DNA of 64,000 nucleotides from Micrococcus sp023147585 (GCF_044872765.1 NZ_CP085253.1:2294001-2358000); one strand, 5' to 3'; shown: positions 1-9,065, counted from the stretch's first letter. Numbers and translations are program-made. Notes: generated by a model not told the origin, from the sequence alone.

Positions 1-64
1 GCTCCAGGAGCAGATCGTCTCGGGCGAGCTGAAGGTCGGCTCGGAGTACTCCCCGGCGTCCTGA
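1..64 (+). CDS. BMP-family nucleoside-binding lipoprotein, C-terminal end only
   Basis: Twenty codons of an open frame enter from the left edge and stop at TGA 62-64. The visible tail (LQEQIVSGELKVGSEYSPAS) resembles the usual end of basic-membrane-protein (BMP/PnrA) solute-binding proteins, where an 'I..G.IKV' element lies close to the C-terminus. The ABC ATPase and two permeases that follow are the standard partners of a BMP lipoprotein, so this is most likely the extracellular nucleoside receptor of the same importer. The call rests mainly on context because only the tail is visible. Confidence 0.6.
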   Translation, partial: LQEQIVSGELKVGSEYSPAS

Positions 65-82
65 CCGGCAGCCGCACCGGCC

Positions 83-119
83 GCGGGGCCGGCCCGGACC
101 CGTTCCGGGCCGGCCCCGC
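83..119 (+). terminator. GC-rich hairpin after the binding-protein gene
   Basis: Arms 83-98 and 104-119 pair perfectly over 16 bp around a 5-nt loop, with no U-tract. It sits between the binding-protein stop and the ATPase start. It may act as a partial terminator or 3'-end stabiliser that leaves the binding protein more abundant than the membrane components, as in many ABC importer operons. Confidence 0.6.
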
Positions 120-185
120 GCCGTGCGGGGCCCGTCCCCGGGCACTGACCAGCACGAGTGAGACCAGAATGACGGAAGGCCACCG

Positions 186-1766
186 ATGAGGCTCGAACTG
201 CGCGGGATCACCAAGCGCTTCGGCACCTTCGCCGCGAACGAGGACGTGAACCTGACCGTGGAGTCGGCGCGGGTGCACACCCTCCTCGGTGAGAACGGCG
301 CAGGCAAGTCCACCCTGATGAACGTCCTGTTCGGCCTCTACGAGCCGACCGAGGGCGAGATCCTCCTGGACGGGGAGCCCGTCCGCTTCTCAGGGCCCGG
401 CGAGGCCATGCGCGCCGGCATCGGCATGGTGCACCAGCACTTCATGCTGGTGCCCGTGTTCACGGTGGCGGAGAACGTGGCGCTCGGCGACGAGCACACC
501 CGCGCTCTTGGGGTGCTGGACCTCGAGTCCACGCGCCGCCGCATCCGCGAGATCTCCGCCCAGTACGGGTTCGACGTGGACCCGGACGCCGTGGTCGAGG
601 ACCTGCCCGTGGGCGTGCAGCAGCGCGTGGAGATCATCAAGGCCCTGGTCCGCGACGCCCGCATCCTCATCCTCGACGAGCCCACCGCGGTGCTCACCCC
701 GCAGGAGACCGACGAGCTGCTGGGCATCATCCGCCAGCTGCGCGCGGACGGCACGGCGATCGTGTTCATCTCCCACAAGCTGCGCGAGGTCAAGGCCGTC
801 TCGGACGACATCACGGTGCTGCGCCGCGGCCGCGTGGTCGGCACCGCAGACCCCACGGCCGAGGCCTCCGAGCTGGCCGCGCTCATGGTGGGCCGCGACG
901 TCGTCCTCGAGCGCCAGAAGACCCCCGCCACCCTGGGCGAGGAGACCTTCCGGTTGCGGGACCTCTCCGTGGTCTCACCCACCGGCCAGGTGCTGCTGGA
1001 CTCCGTGTCCTTCGGCATCCGCCAGGGCGAGGTGCTCGCCGTGGCGGGCGTGCAGGGCAACGGCCAGACGGAGCTCACCGAGGCCATCATGGGCCTGGTC
1101 AAGGCCACCGGCTCCGTCACCCTGGACGGCGCGGAGCTGATCGGCCGCTCCACCCGGAGGATCATCCGCTCGGGTGTCGGCTTCGTGCCGGAGGACCGCT
1201 CCACGGACGGCCTCGTCGGCTCGTTCTCCGTGGCCGAGAACATGGTCCTGAACCGCTACGACGTGGCCCCGGCCGGCAACGCCCTGCAGATGCGCCCCTC
1301 CGCGGTGCGCCGGTTCGCCGAGACCCGCGCGGCCCGGTTCGACGTCCGCACCCAGGGCGTGGACCTGCCCGTCTCCTCGCTCTCGGGCGGCAACCAGCAG
1401 AAGGTCGTCATGGCCCGCGAGCTCGTGGACGGGCTGCGCCTGTTCATCGCCTCCCAGCCGACGCGCGGCGTGGACGTGGGCTCGATCGAGTTCCTCCACG
1501 ACCGGATCATCGCCGAGCGTGACTCGGGCACCCCGGTGCTCATCGTCTCCACCGAGCTGGACGAGGTCCTCGAGCTCGCCGACCGGATCGCCGTGATGTA
1601 CCACGGCCGGATCGTGGGCATCGTGCCCGGGGACACCTCGCGCGAGACGCTCGGCCTCATGATGGCCGGCCAGACCCCCGACGCCGTCGCCCCGGTCGCC
1701 ACCGCACCCGCGGGCGCATCTACCGCCGCCCCCGCCCGCCCCACCTCGGAAGGAGAGCGCCCGTGA
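186..1766 (+). CDS. Nucleoside ABC importer, duplicated ATP-binding subunit
   Basis: A 526-residue protein with two fused nucleotide-binding domains, as in the RbsA/MglA and YufO/NupA families. The first has Walker A GENGAGKST at about 35-43 and Walker B ILILDEPTAVL at about 160-170. The second has the degenerate P-loop GVQGNGQTEL near 287, signature LSGGNQQKVV near 399, and ASQPTRGVDVG where a normal Walker B glutamate would stand. This asymmetry, one competent and one impaired site, is usual in these carbohydrate/nucleoside importers. The ATG is preceded by GGAAGG at 174-179. The last 30 or so residues are an Ala/Pro-rich tail. The next gene overlaps by 4 nt (GTGA), indicating translational coupling. 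It powers import through the two permeases downstream. Confidence 0.9.
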   Translation: MRLELRGITKRFGTFAANEDVNLTVESARVHTLLGENGAGKSTLMNVLFGLYEPTEGEILLDGEPVRFSGPGEAMRAGIGMVHQHFMLVPVFTVAENVALGDEHTRALGVLDLESTRRRIREISAQYGFDVDPDAVVEDLPVGVQQRVEIIKALVRDARILILDEPTAVLTPQETDELLGIIRQLRADGTAIVFISHKLREVKAVSDDITVLRRGRVVGTADPTAEASELAALMVGRDVVLERQKTPATLGEETFRLRDLSVVSPTGQVLLDSVSFGIRQGEVLAVAGVQGNGQTELTEAIMGLVKATGSVTLDGAELIGRSTRRIIRSGVGFVPEDRSTDGLVGSFSVAENMVLNRYDVAPAGNALQMRPSAVRRFAETRAARFDVRTQGVDLPVSSLSGGNQQKVVMARELVDGLRLFIASQPTRGVDVGSIEFLHDRIIAERDSGTPVLIVSTELDEVLELADRIAVMYHGRIVGIVPGDTSRETLGLMMAGQTPDAVAPVATAPAGASTAAPARPTSEGERP

Positions 1767-3154
1767 GCACCGCCGCACCGCTCAAGCCCGCGGCCGCGCC
1801 CGGCGCCGGCCGGCCCGCCCCCGCGGAGTCCGACTCCGCCCTGCGCCGGATCCTCTCCGGCAACGGCACCGTCACCGTCCTGGCGATCCTGCTGTCCCTG
1901 CTGGTCTCCGGCCTGCTGATCATCGCCGTGGACGAGGACGTCCAGGAGGCCCTCGGCTACTTCCTCGCCCGCCCGGGCGACCTGCTCGGCGCCGCCTGGA
2001 CCGCGTTCTCGGAGGCCTTCGCGGCCCTGTTCCGCGGCGCGATCTTCAACTACGAGGCCTCCACGCTCCGCGGCATGCTCTACCCGCTGACGGAGACGCT
2101 GACGGTGGCCACGCCGCTGATCATCATCTCCCTGGGCATCGCGATCGCCTTCCGCGCGGGCCTGTTCAACATCGGCGGCCAGGGCCAGTTCGTCTTCGGC
2201 GCCATGTTCGCCACGTGGTTCGGCGTCCACCTGCAGCTGCCCTTCGGCGTGCACCTGCTCCTGGTGCTGATCATGGGCGCGCTCGGCGGCCTCCTGTGGG
2301 GCACCGTGGTGGGCGTGCTCAAGGCGCTCACCGGCGCCCACGAGGTGATCCTCACGATCATGCTCAACTACGTGGCCGTGAACCTGCTGGCCTACCTGCT
2401 CAACACCCCGGTGCTGCGCGCCCCCGGCAGCACGAACCCGATCTCGGAGTCGCTGCCGGCCACGGCCATGTTCCCGCGGATGTTCGGCGACGGCTTCCGC
2501 CTGCACTGGGGCTTCGTGGTGGCGCTGCTGGCCACCGCCTTCGCGTGGTGGCTCATGCAGCGCTCCACCCTCGGCTTCCGCCTGCGCGCCGTGGGCGCCA
2601 ACCCGGACGCCGCCCGCACCGCGGGCATCTCCGTCAAGGGCTCCTACGTGGCCGCCATGGCGATCTCCGGAGCCCTGGCCGGCCTGGCGGGCATGACGCA
2701 CGTCTCCGGCACCGAGGGCAGCCTGAACGGCTCCGTGGCCGGATCCTTCGGCTTCGACGCGATCACCGTGGCGCTGCTGGGCCGGTCCAACCCGGTGGGC
2801 GTGCTCTTCGCCGGCCTGCTGTTCGGCGCTCTGCGCGCGGGCGGCGTGACCATGCAGTCCGAGACCGGCGTGCCGATCGACATCGTGCTCGTGGTCCAGT
2901 CGTTCATCGTGCTGCTGATCGCCGCCCCGCCGCTGGTGCGCACGATCTTCCGCCTGCCCGCCCCGGGTGCGGCCCGCGCCCGCCGCACCGCCGACCCCGT
3001 GACCCAGCCGGCCGCCGCCGGCGCCGCCGTCACCGGGGCCTCGGGTCAGGCCGCCGTCCCCGCCGAGTCGGTACAGGAGGCCGCCGCCGGCGCCTCCGCC
3101 GCGCCGACCCCCGCCGCCCAGCGTTCATCCGAGAAGGAGGGGCAGGACCGATGA
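1763..3154 (+). CDS. Nucleoside ABC importer permease 1 (YufP/NupP-like)
   Basis: A 463-residue polytopic membrane protein of the BPD_transp_2 (branched-chain amino acid/sugar permease) type. About ten hydrophobic segments run from residue 40 to 400. Family-typical stretches include FNIGGQGQF near 134, GAHEVILTIMLNYVAV near 192 and RAVGANPDAARTAGI near 275. The GTG start overlaps the ATPase stop and has AAGGAGA about 7 nt upstream, which decides the start. The C-terminal 60 residues are a low-complexity Ala/Pro cytoplasmic tail. It forms a heterodimeric channel with the next gene. Confidence 0.9.
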   Translation: MSTAAPLKPAAAPGAGRPAPAESDSALRRILSGNGTVTVLAILLSLLVSGLLIIAVDEDVQEALGYFLARPGDLLGAAWTAFSEAFAALFRGAIFNYEASTLRGMLYPLTETLTVATPLIIISLGIAIAFRAGLFNIGGQGQFVFGAMFATWFGVHLQLPFGVHLLLVLIMGALGGLLWGTVVGVLKALTGAHEVILTIMLNYVAVNLLAYLLNTPVLRAPGSTNPISESLPATAMFPRMFGDGFRLHWGFVVALLATAFAWWLMQRSTLGFRLRAVGANPDAARTAGISVKGSYVAAMAISGALAGLAGMTHVSGTEGSLNGSVAGSFGFDAITVALLGRSNPVGVLFAGLLFGALRAGGVTMQSETGVPIDIVLVVQSFIVLLIAAPPLVRTIFRLPAPGAARARRTADPVTQPAAAGAAVTGASGQAAVPAESVQEAAAGASAAPTPAAQRSSEKEGQDR

Positions 3155-4455
3155 GCACCGCCGTCACCGCCCATGAGACGCCGACCGTCCGCCCCGAGGC
3201 GGCCGAGCCGGAGCAGGTCGTGGTCCGCCACTGGACCGTCCCGATCGTCCTGAGCCTGTTCGCGCTGCTCTCCCTCGGGCTGTTCGCCGTGGGCGCGCCG
3301 TCCGAGACCGCCACCTTCCGCATCTCCGCGCCCGGGGACGCCGTCGCCCTGCCGGACCTCTCCGCAGACCCCGTGCTGTGGGGCTGGCTGCTCACCGGCC
3401 TGCTGATCGCGCTGGCGGCCCTGAGCTGGCTGACCATGCGTCGCACCGGCCGTGTGCCGGGGTGGGTCGCGGGGCTGTTCGCCCTGGCCTTCGTCGCCGC
3501 GTTCCTGATCTGGGTGATCGGCTCGGCGGACAACAGCACCGTGTTCCTCACCGGCCTCGTGGCGGGCTCCTTCGCGCTCGCCGTGCCGCTGATCTTCGGT
3601 TCGATGGCCGGCATCCTGGCCGAACGCTCCGGCGTGGTGAACATCGCGATCGAGGGCCAGCTGCTCTCCGGCGCGTTCACCGCCGCCGTGGTGGGCTCGC
3701 TCACCGGGTCCGTGTGGGCGGGCCTGGCCGCCGCCGTCGTCTCCGGCGTGCTGGTCTCCTGGCTGCTGGCCGTGTTCTCCATCAAGTACCTGGTGAACCA
3801 GGTGATCGTCGGCGTGGTGCTCAACGTGCTCGTGGCCGGCCTGACCAACTTCCTGTTCTCCACGGTGCTCACCGGCAGCGCCGGGATGAACCGGCCGCCG
3901 CACTTCGAGAACATCCGCATCCCCGTCCTCGCGGACATCCCCGTCCTGGGCCCGATCCTCTTCAACCAGACGATCCTGGGCTACGGGATGTACGCGATCG
4001 TCGTGGTGCTGTGGTTCGCCCTGTTCCGCACCCGCTGGGGGCTGCGCGTGCGCGCCGTGGGCGAGCACCCCAAGGCCGCGGACACCGTGGGCATCGACGT
4101 GAACCGCACCCGCTACCTCGCCGTCATGCTCGGCGGCGCGGTGGCCGGCATGGGCGGCGCGTTCTTCACCCTGGTGGCCTCGTCCTCGTTCTCGAAGGAG
4201 ATGACGGCGGGCCAGGGCTTCATCGCCCTCGCCGCGGTGATCTTCGGCCGCTGGAACCCGATCGGCGCGTTCTTCGCGGCGCTGCTCTTCGGCTTCGCCA
4301 CCAACATGCAGTACGTCCTGGCGATCCTGGGCACCCCGGTGCCCAGCCAGTTCATGGCGATGCTGCCGTACCTGGTCACGGTGTTCGCCGTCGCGGGCCT
4401 CGTGGGCCGCTCGCGCGGTCCCGCCGCGGCCGGCACGCCCTACGTGAAGGAGTGA
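3151..4455 (+). CDS. Nucleoside ABC importer permease 2 (YufQ/NupQ-like)
   Basis: A 434-residue membrane protein starting at an ATG that overlaps the previous stop (ATGA), with AGAAGGAGG upstream. It has an N-terminal extension with two extra hydrophobic segments (about 25-45 and 80-120). The BPD_transp_2 core follows, with ERSGVVNIAIEGQLLSGAF near 155, RAVGEHPKAADTVGIDV near 300 and FIALAAVIFGRWNP near 360. It pairs with permease 1. Immediate coupling to cdd and deoA indicates that the imported substrate is a nucleoside. Confidence 0.9.
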   Translation: MSTAVTAHETPTVRPEAAEPEQVVVRHWTVPIVLSLFALLSLGLFAVGAPSETATFRISAPGDAVALPDLSADPVLWGWLLTGLLIALAALSWLTMRRTGRVPGWVAGLFALAFVAAFLIWVIGSADNSTVFLTGLVAGSFALAVPLIFGSMAGILAERSGVVNIAIEGQLLSGAFTAAVVGSLTGSVWAGLAAAVVSGVLVSWLLAVFSIKYLVNQVIVGVVLNVLVAGLTNFLFSTVLTGSAGMNRPPHFENIRIPVLADIPVLGPILFNQTILGYGMYAIVVVLWFALFRTRWGLRVRAVGEHPKAADTVGIDVNRTRYLAVMLGGAVAGMGGAFFTLVASSSFSKEMTAGQGFIALAAVIFGRWNPIGAFFAALLFGFATNMQYVLAILGTPVPSQFMAMLPYLVTVFAVAGLVGRSRGPAAAGTPYVKE

Positions 4456-4457
4456 GC

Positions 4458-4886
4458 GTGGACGTGGACTGGGCCGCCCTGCGCGCCGAGGCCCTCGCGG
4501 CCACCGCGCACGCCTACGTGCCGTACTCGGGCTTCCGGGTCGGGGCGGCGGCGCTCACCGCGGACGGCCGCGTGGTCCGCGGCTGCAACATCGAGAACGC
4601 GTCCTACGGGCTGACCCTGTGCGCCGAGTGCTCGCTCGTGGCGGACCTCCGCATGGGCGGGGGCGGGGCGCTCGTGGCGTTCGTGTGCGTCAACGGGGAT
4701 GATGTGCTGACCATGCCGTGCGGCCGCTGCCGCCAGCTGCTGTGGGAGTTCCGGGCCCCCGGCATGGTCCTGCTGACCCCGTCGGGTCAGCGCACCATGG
4801 AACAGGTGCTCCCGGACGCCTTCGGCCCGGAGGACCTGGACCGCGCGGCCGACGCCGCGCCCGCCGCCGTCGCGGCCGACGCCTGA
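4458..4886 (+). CDS. cdd: Cytidine deaminase
   Basis: A 142-residue enzyme that deaminates cytidine and deoxycytidine to uridine and deoxyuridine. The zinc-site elements are plain: NIENASYGLTLCAEC around 44-58 (catalytic glutamate after the first cysteine ligand) and PCGRCRQ near 87-93 (two further cysteine ligands). Two GTG starts are possible. GTG 4452 overlaps the permease stop, but AAGGAG (4447-4452) would lie on top of it. GTG 4458 gives a 5-nt spacing and is chosen. The length fits the homotetrameric bacterial CDA of about 130-145 residues. It feeds the next gene, deoA. Confidence 0.95.
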   Translation: MDVDWAALRAEALAATAHAYVPYSGFRVGAAALTADGRVVRGCNIENASYGLTLCAECSLVADLRMGGGGALVAFVCVNGDDVLTMPCGRCRQLLWEFRAPGMVLLTPSGQRTMEQVLPDAFGPEDLDRAADAAPAAVAADA

Positions 4887-4907
4887 CCGACCAGAGACGA
4901 GGACACC

Positions 4908-6248
4908 GTGAGCACCGAGAGCCAGAGCACCGCCGAGCCGTTCGACGCCATCGAGGTCATCCACGCCAAGCGGGACGGCCACGCGCTGACCCGCGAGCAG
5001 ATCGACTGGGTGGTGGACGCCTACACGCGTGACGTCGTGGCGGACGAGCAGATGTCCGCCCTCACCATGGCGATCTTCCTCAACGGTATGGAGCGTCGGG
5101 AGATCGCAGAGTGGACCGCCGCCATGATCGCGTCGGGCGAGCGCATGGACTTCGCGGGGCTCACCACGCCGGAGGGTCGCCCCCTGGCCACCACGGACAA
5201 GCACTCCACGGGCGGCGTGGGGGACAAGATCACGCTGCCGCTGGCCCCGCTCGTGGCCTCCTACGGCGTGGCCGTCCCGCAGCTCTCCGGCCGCGGCCTC
5301 GGCCACACGGGCGGCACGCTGGACAAGCTCGAGTCCATCCGCGGCTGGCGTGCGGACCTCTCCAACCAGGAGATGATGCGGCAGCTGAGCGAGGTGGGCG
5401 CCGTCATCTGTGCCGCCGGCGCCGGTCTGGCGCCCGCGGACAAGCGCCTCTATGCCCTGCGCGACGTCACCGGCACGGTGGAGGCCATCCCGCTGATCGC
5501 CTCCTCCATCATGTCCAAGAAGATCGCCGAGGGCACCGGCACGCTCGTGCTCGACGTGAAGTGCGGCTCCGGCGCCTTCATGAAGAACGAGGAGGACGCT
5601 CGCGAGCTGGCCCGCACCATGGTGGACCTCGGCCGCGACGCCGGGGTGAACACCACCGCGCTGCTCACCGACATGTCCGTGCCGCTCGGCCTGACCGCGG
5701 GCAACGCCCTCGAGGTGCGTGAGTCGGTGGAGGTGCTCGCCGGCGGCGGCCCCGCCGACGTCGTGGAGCTGACCGTGGAGCTCGCCCGCGCGATGCTCGC
5801 CGGCGCGGGCGTCACCGGCGTGGACCCCGCGGAGAACCTCCGCAACGGCCGCGCGATGGACGTCTGGACCCGCATGATCGAGGCGCAGGGCGGAGACCCG
5901 CGCGCGCAGCTCCCGACGGCGGCGCACACGGAGGCCGTGACCGCGGAGACGGACGGCGTGCTCACCGAGCTCGACGCGATGGCTGTGGGCCTGGCGGCGT
6001 GGCGCCTCGGCGCGGGCCGCGAGCGTCAGGGCCAGCCGGTCCAGGCGGGCGCGGGCGTCGAGCTGCACGCCCGCCCGGGCGACCGCGTGGCGAAGGGCCA
6101 GACGCTCATGACCCTGCACACCGACACCCCGGAGCGCTTCGAGCGCGCGAAGGCGGCGCTCGCCGGCGGCTGGGCCGTGGCCGAGGCGGACGAGGCGGCG
6201 GCTGCCGCGCTGCGGGAGCGCTCGGTGATCCTGGACCGGATCGGCTGA
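4908..6248 (+). CDS. deoA: Thymidine / pyrimidine-nucleoside phosphorylase
   Basis: A 446-residue enzyme for phosphorolysis of (deoxy)pyrimidine nucleosides to base and (deoxy)ribose-1-phosphate. The family signature SGRGLGHTGGTLDKLES is at about 126-142. The phosphate-binding region KHSTGGVGDKITLPL is near 98 and the substrate-contacting segment IASSIMSKKIAEG near 197. The length is normal. The GTG start has GACGAGGA upstream and lies 21 nt after cdd in the same operon. Whether it prefers thymidine or acts on several pyrimidine nucleosides cannot be decided from sequence alone. Confidence 0.94.
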   Translation: MSTESQSTAEPFDAIEVIHAKRDGHALTREQIDWVVDAYTRDVVADEQMSALTMAIFLNGMERREIAEWTAAMIASGERMDFAGLTTPEGRPLATTDKHSTGGVGDKITLPLAPLVASYGVAVPQLSGRGLGHTGGTLDKLESIRGWRADLSNQEMMRQLSEVGAVICAAGAGLAPADKRLYALRDVTGTVEAIPLIASSIMSKKIAEGTGTLVLDVKCGSGAFMKNEEDARELARTMVDLGRDAGVNTTALLTDMSVPLGLTAGNALEVRESVEVLAGGGPADVVELTVELARAMLAGAGVTGVDPAENLRNGRAMDVWTRMIEAQGGDPRAQLPTAAHTEAVTAETDGVLTELDAMAVGLAAWRLGAGRERQGQPVQAGAGVELHARPGDRVAKGQTLMTLHTDTPERFERAKAALAGGWAVAEADEAAAAALRERSVILDRIG

Positions 6249-6256
6249 GGACGTCC

Positions 6257-6904
6257 GTGCTGGCCTGGCTCGAGGACACCATCCGGGAGGCGGCGGCGCA
6301 GTGGTGGGTCCTCCCGCTCACCGCGGCGCTGTGCCTGCTGGACGGCGTCGTGCCGGTCTTCCCCTCCGAGTCCGTGATCGTGGCCCTCGCCTCGATCGTG
6401 CATGACGGCCATCCGTTCTCGCTCGGGGCCCTCTGGGCGGCCGGCTTCCTCGGGGCGTTCCTCGGGGACCTCGCCGCCTACCTGATCGGGCGCTCGGTCG
6501 GGGTGGAGCGCTGGCGCTGGATGCGCACCGCGCGGATCCAGGCGAGCGTGGCCGTCGCGCGTCATCACCTCACGGACCACGGGGCGCTCATGCTCTTCAC
6601 CGCCCGGTTCATCCCGGGCGGCAGGGTGGCCGTGAACCTCACCGCGGGGGCGGTCCGGTACCCGTTCTGGCGGTTCGGCCTGTTGGACGTGTTCTCCACC
6701 ATGGCGTGGTCCGCGTACTCCATCCTGATCGCGCGTCTGACGGCCGGCTGGCTGCACAACGCGGTGCTGCAGATCCTGCTCTCCGTGGCGGTCGCCGGGG
6801 CCGTGGGACTCCTGGTGGACCGGGCCGTGAAGGCCGTGCTGCGCCGCCGCCTCGCGCGGGATGCCGGGGGCCTCACCCCGCAGGAGCACGAGGCCCTGGG
6901 CTGA
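6257..6904 (+). CDS. DedA-family membrane protein
   Basis: A 215-residue integral membrane protein with the DedA (SNARE-associated/VTT) pattern: FPSESVIVALASI near 39, LGDLAAYLIGRSVG near 72 and FTARFIPGGRVAVNLTAGA near 115, then C-terminal helices. DedA proteins are linked to polyprenyl-phosphate or phospholipid translocation and proton-gradient homeostasis. GTG 6257 lies 8 nt after deoA, with CTGAGGA at 6245-6251 as ribosome-binding site, so it is co-transcribed with the salvage genes. Its presence in a nucleoside operon has no obvious biochemical explanation. Confidence 0.88.
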   Translation: MLAWLEDTIREAAAQWWVLPLTAALCLLDGVVPVFPSESVIVALASIVHDGHPFSLGALWAAGFLGAFLGDLAAYLIGRSVGVERWRWMRTARIQASVAVARHHLTDHGALMLFTARFIPGGRVAVNLTAGAVRYPFWRFGLLDVFSTMAWSAYSILIARLTAGWLHNAVLQILLSVAVAGAVGLLVDRAVKAVLRRRLARDAGGLTPQEHEALG

Positions 6905-6918
6905 CTCGCTCCCTGTCG

Positions 6919-6924
6919 TAGAGT
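6919..6924 (+). promoter_or_regulatory. -10 element of add (leaderless)
   Basis: TAGAGT, six nt before GTG 6931. No Shine-Dalgarno sequence fits between them, so transcription should begin at or next to the start codon. It would let add be expressed independently of the upstream operon. Confidence 0.55.
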
Positions 6925-6930
6925 GAGGCC

Positions 6931-8151
6931 GTGAACACCGCCACGCAGACCCCGGACTCCGCCGCCCCCTCGCCCCTGCAGATCGACCTGGCCGCGTTGC
7001 CCAAGGTCTGCCTGCACGACCACCTCGACGGCGGCCTGCGCGTGGCCACCGTGCTCGAGCTCGCCCGCGAGGCGGGCACGGACGTCCCGGCCGAGAACGA
7101 GGACGCCCTCGCCGCGTGGATCGCCTCCCACGCCAACGGGGAGTCCCTCGAGAAGTACCTCGAGGTGTTCGCCCTGACCACGTCCGTGATGCAGACCCGC
7201 GAGCAGCTGCGCCGCGTGGCCCGCGAGTTCGTGGAGGACCTCGTGGAGGACGGCGTGGTCTACGCGGAGATCCGCTGGGCCCCGGAGCAGCATCTGACCG
7301 CCGGCCTGAGCCTGGACGAGGCCGTCGAGGCCGTGCAGGCGGGCCTCGAGGAGGCCGTGGACGCCGCCGACGAGGCCGGCCACCTGATCCGCGTGGGCCA
7401 GCTCCTCACGGCCATGCGCCACGCCGACCGCGCCCAGGAGATCGCCGAGCTCGCCGTCCGCCACCGCGAGAAGGGCGTGGTGGGCTTCGACATCGCCGGC
7501 GCCGAGGCCGGCTTCCCGCCCTCCCGCTTCACCGAGACCTTCACCTGGCTCGCCGAGCAGCACCTGCCCGTCACGGTGCACGCCGGCGAGGGCGACGGAC
7601 TGGCCTCCGTCCAGGACGCGCTCGTGCACGGCCGCGCCCTGCGCCTGGGCCACGGCGTGCGGATCGCCGACGACATCTCGGTGGAGTACGGCGCCGTGGA
7701 CGAGGACGGCGAGCGCCTGCCCGAGGACACCGGGATCGTGGACCTCGGCCCCACGGCCGCGTGGGTGCGCGACCGCCAGATCGCCCTCGAGGTCTGCCCC
7801 TCCTCGAACCTGCAGACCGGGGCGGTCGCCGCCGCCGAGGGCATCGTGGGCCACCCGATCGACCTGCTCATGCAGCTCGGCTTCCGAGTCACCGTGAACA
7901 CGGACAACCGCCTGGTCTCGGACGTCTCCCTCACGGACGAGCTGTACCTGCTGGCCGAGACCTTCGACTACTCCCTGGCCCAGCTGCTGGACCTGCAGCT
8001 CAACGCCGCCGAGGCCGCCTTCCTGCCTGTGGACGAGCGGGAGGACCTCGCCGAGATCCTCGTGGCCGGCTGGGGCGAGGCCATCTCCGGCGGCGCCTCC
8101 GACGCCGCGCTCGAGGAGCTCGCGTCGGACGACGACGCCGAGGACGCCTGA
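6931..8151 (+). CDS. add: Adenosine deaminase
   Basis: A 406-residue metal-dependent hydrolase converting (deoxy)adenosine to (deoxy)inosine. The N-terminal metal motif HDH is at about 29-31 inside LHDHLDGG. VHAGEGDG near 216 supplies the next metal histidine and a nearby acid, RLGHGVRI near 238 another histidine, and NTDNR near 323 the C-terminal aspartate. 'TDNR' in place of the enzyme's common 'DDP' is usual in actinobacterial adenosine deaminases. The C-terminus is acidic low-complexity. It completes the purine side of the salvage cluster. Confidence 0.93.
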   Translation: MNTATQTPDSAAPSPLQIDLAALPKVCLHDHLDGGLRVATVLELAREAGTDVPAENEDALAAWIASHANGESLEKYLEVFALTTSVMQTREQLRRVAREFVEDLVEDGVVYAEIRWAPEQHLTAGLSLDEAVEAVQAGLEEAVDAADEAGHLIRVGQLLTAMRHADRAQEIAELAVRHREKGVVGFDIAGAEAGFPPSRFTETFTWLAEQHLPVTVHAGEGDGLASVQDALVHGRALRLGHGVRIADDISVEYGAVDEDGERLPEDTGIVDLGPTAAWVRDRQIALEVCPSSNLQTGAVAAAEGIVGHPIDLLMQLGFRVTVNTDNRLVSDVSLTDELYLLAETFDYSLAQLLDLQLNAAEAAFLPVDEREDLAEILVAGWGEAISGGASDAALEELASDDDAEDA

Positions 8152-8172
8152 TCCGCGCGGGCGGGGCCACCC

Positions 8173-9018
8173 ATGAGTGAGGCGGTCGACCGTCTGGTCG
8201 GGGTGGTCGAGGCGCTGCGCGACCACTGCCCCTGGACGGCCGCGCTCACCCACGCCGACCTCACGGAGCACCTCGTGGAGGAGGCGTACGAGGCGGTCGC
8301 CGAGATCGAGTCCCGCGACGCCGAGTCCTGGGCGGACACGGCGGCGCGGCGCGCGGACGGCTCCTACGCGGCGCTGGCCGGGGAGATGGGCGACGTCCTC
8401 TTCCAGGTGGTCCTGCACGCGGCGGTCTCGCGTGCGCCGGGGGCGCCGACGGCGGCGGCCGGCTTCCGCCTCGACGACGCCGCGGACGCGCTCGCGGCCA
8501 AGATGATCCGCCGCAACCCCCTCGTGCTCACCCCCGAGGGCGGCCTGCGTTCGGCCGAGGAGCGGGCCGCCGTGACGCCCGAGGCCGTCGAGCTGGCGTG
8601 GGAGCGAGTCAAGGCCGCCGAGCGCGCCGCTGCCGCCCGCGCCGCCTCGAGCCTCCGCGACGACGGGGAGAGCGGTGCGGGCGCGAGCAGTGCCGGCGAC
8701 GCCGCCGTCTCCTTCGGCGACATCCCCGACCGGCTCCCCGCGCTGGCTGCCGCCGCGATGATCGCCGACCGTGCCGCCAGGCAGCCCGAGGACCCGCTCC
8801 GGAGGCACGCGCCGCTCGCCCCGGCCGAGCACGCGGGCGCCGACGTCGCCGACGTCGCTGGCTGGGCGGACGAGGCCGAGCTCGGCCGCGAGCTGTTCGC
8901 CCTGGTGCGTCGTGCCCGCGCCGCCGGCCTGGACCCCGAGCGGGCCCTGCGCGCCCTCACCGTCCGCGTGCGCGCGGGGGAGTGGGACGCGCTCAGCGCC
9001 GCCCCCGACGCCGGCTGA
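8173..9018 (+). CDS. mazG: MazG-family nucleoside triphosphate pyrophosphohydrolase
   Basis: A 281-residue house-cleaning NTP pyrophosphohydrolase. CPWTAALTHADL near 20 and EEAYEAVAEIE at 36-46 form the first acidic metal-binding helix. GEMGDVLFQVVLHAA near 71 supplies the second E..D pair and IRRNPLVL follows near 114. The C-terminal half (about 180-275) looks like a divergent second MazG domain without obvious metal ligands. A variable Ala/Ser-rich linker (150-178) joins them. The ATG lies 21 nt after add, with only a weak GGCGGGG upstream. MazG next to eno is a common actinobacterial arrangement. Confidence 0.9.
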   Translation: MSEAVDRLVGVVEALRDHCPWTAALTHADLTEHLVEEAYEAVAEIESRDAESWADTAARRADGSYAALAGEMGDVLFQVVLHAAVSRAPGAPTAAAGFRLDDAADALAAKMIRRNPLVLTPEGGLRSAEERAAVTPEAVELAWERVKAAERAAAARAASSLRDDGESGAGASSAGDAAVSFGDIPDRLPALAAAAMIADRAARQPEDPLRRHAPLAPAEHAGADVADVAGWADEAELGRELFALVRRARAAGLDPERALRALTVRVRAGEWDALSAAPDAG

Positions 9019-9059
9019 CCGAGCGCCCGTCACGCGGTCCGTGGCGCGGGGCACGCCGG

Positions 9060-9065
9060 TAGGCT
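9060..9065 (+). promoter_or_regulatory. -10 element of eno
   Basis: TAGGCT, six nt before an in-frame GTG at 9072. It could give either a leaderless, N-terminally extended enolase or a 48-nt leader with GAAGGAG serving ATG 9120. Confidence 0.55.

Noticed and set aside
338..1243. Long antisense open frames opposite the ABC ATPase and, generally, opposite most genes in the window
   Set aside because: In 73 % GC DNA stop codons are rare in shadow frames. These frames have no ribosome-binding sites, show low-complexity Arg/Ala/His composition and no recognisable domains.
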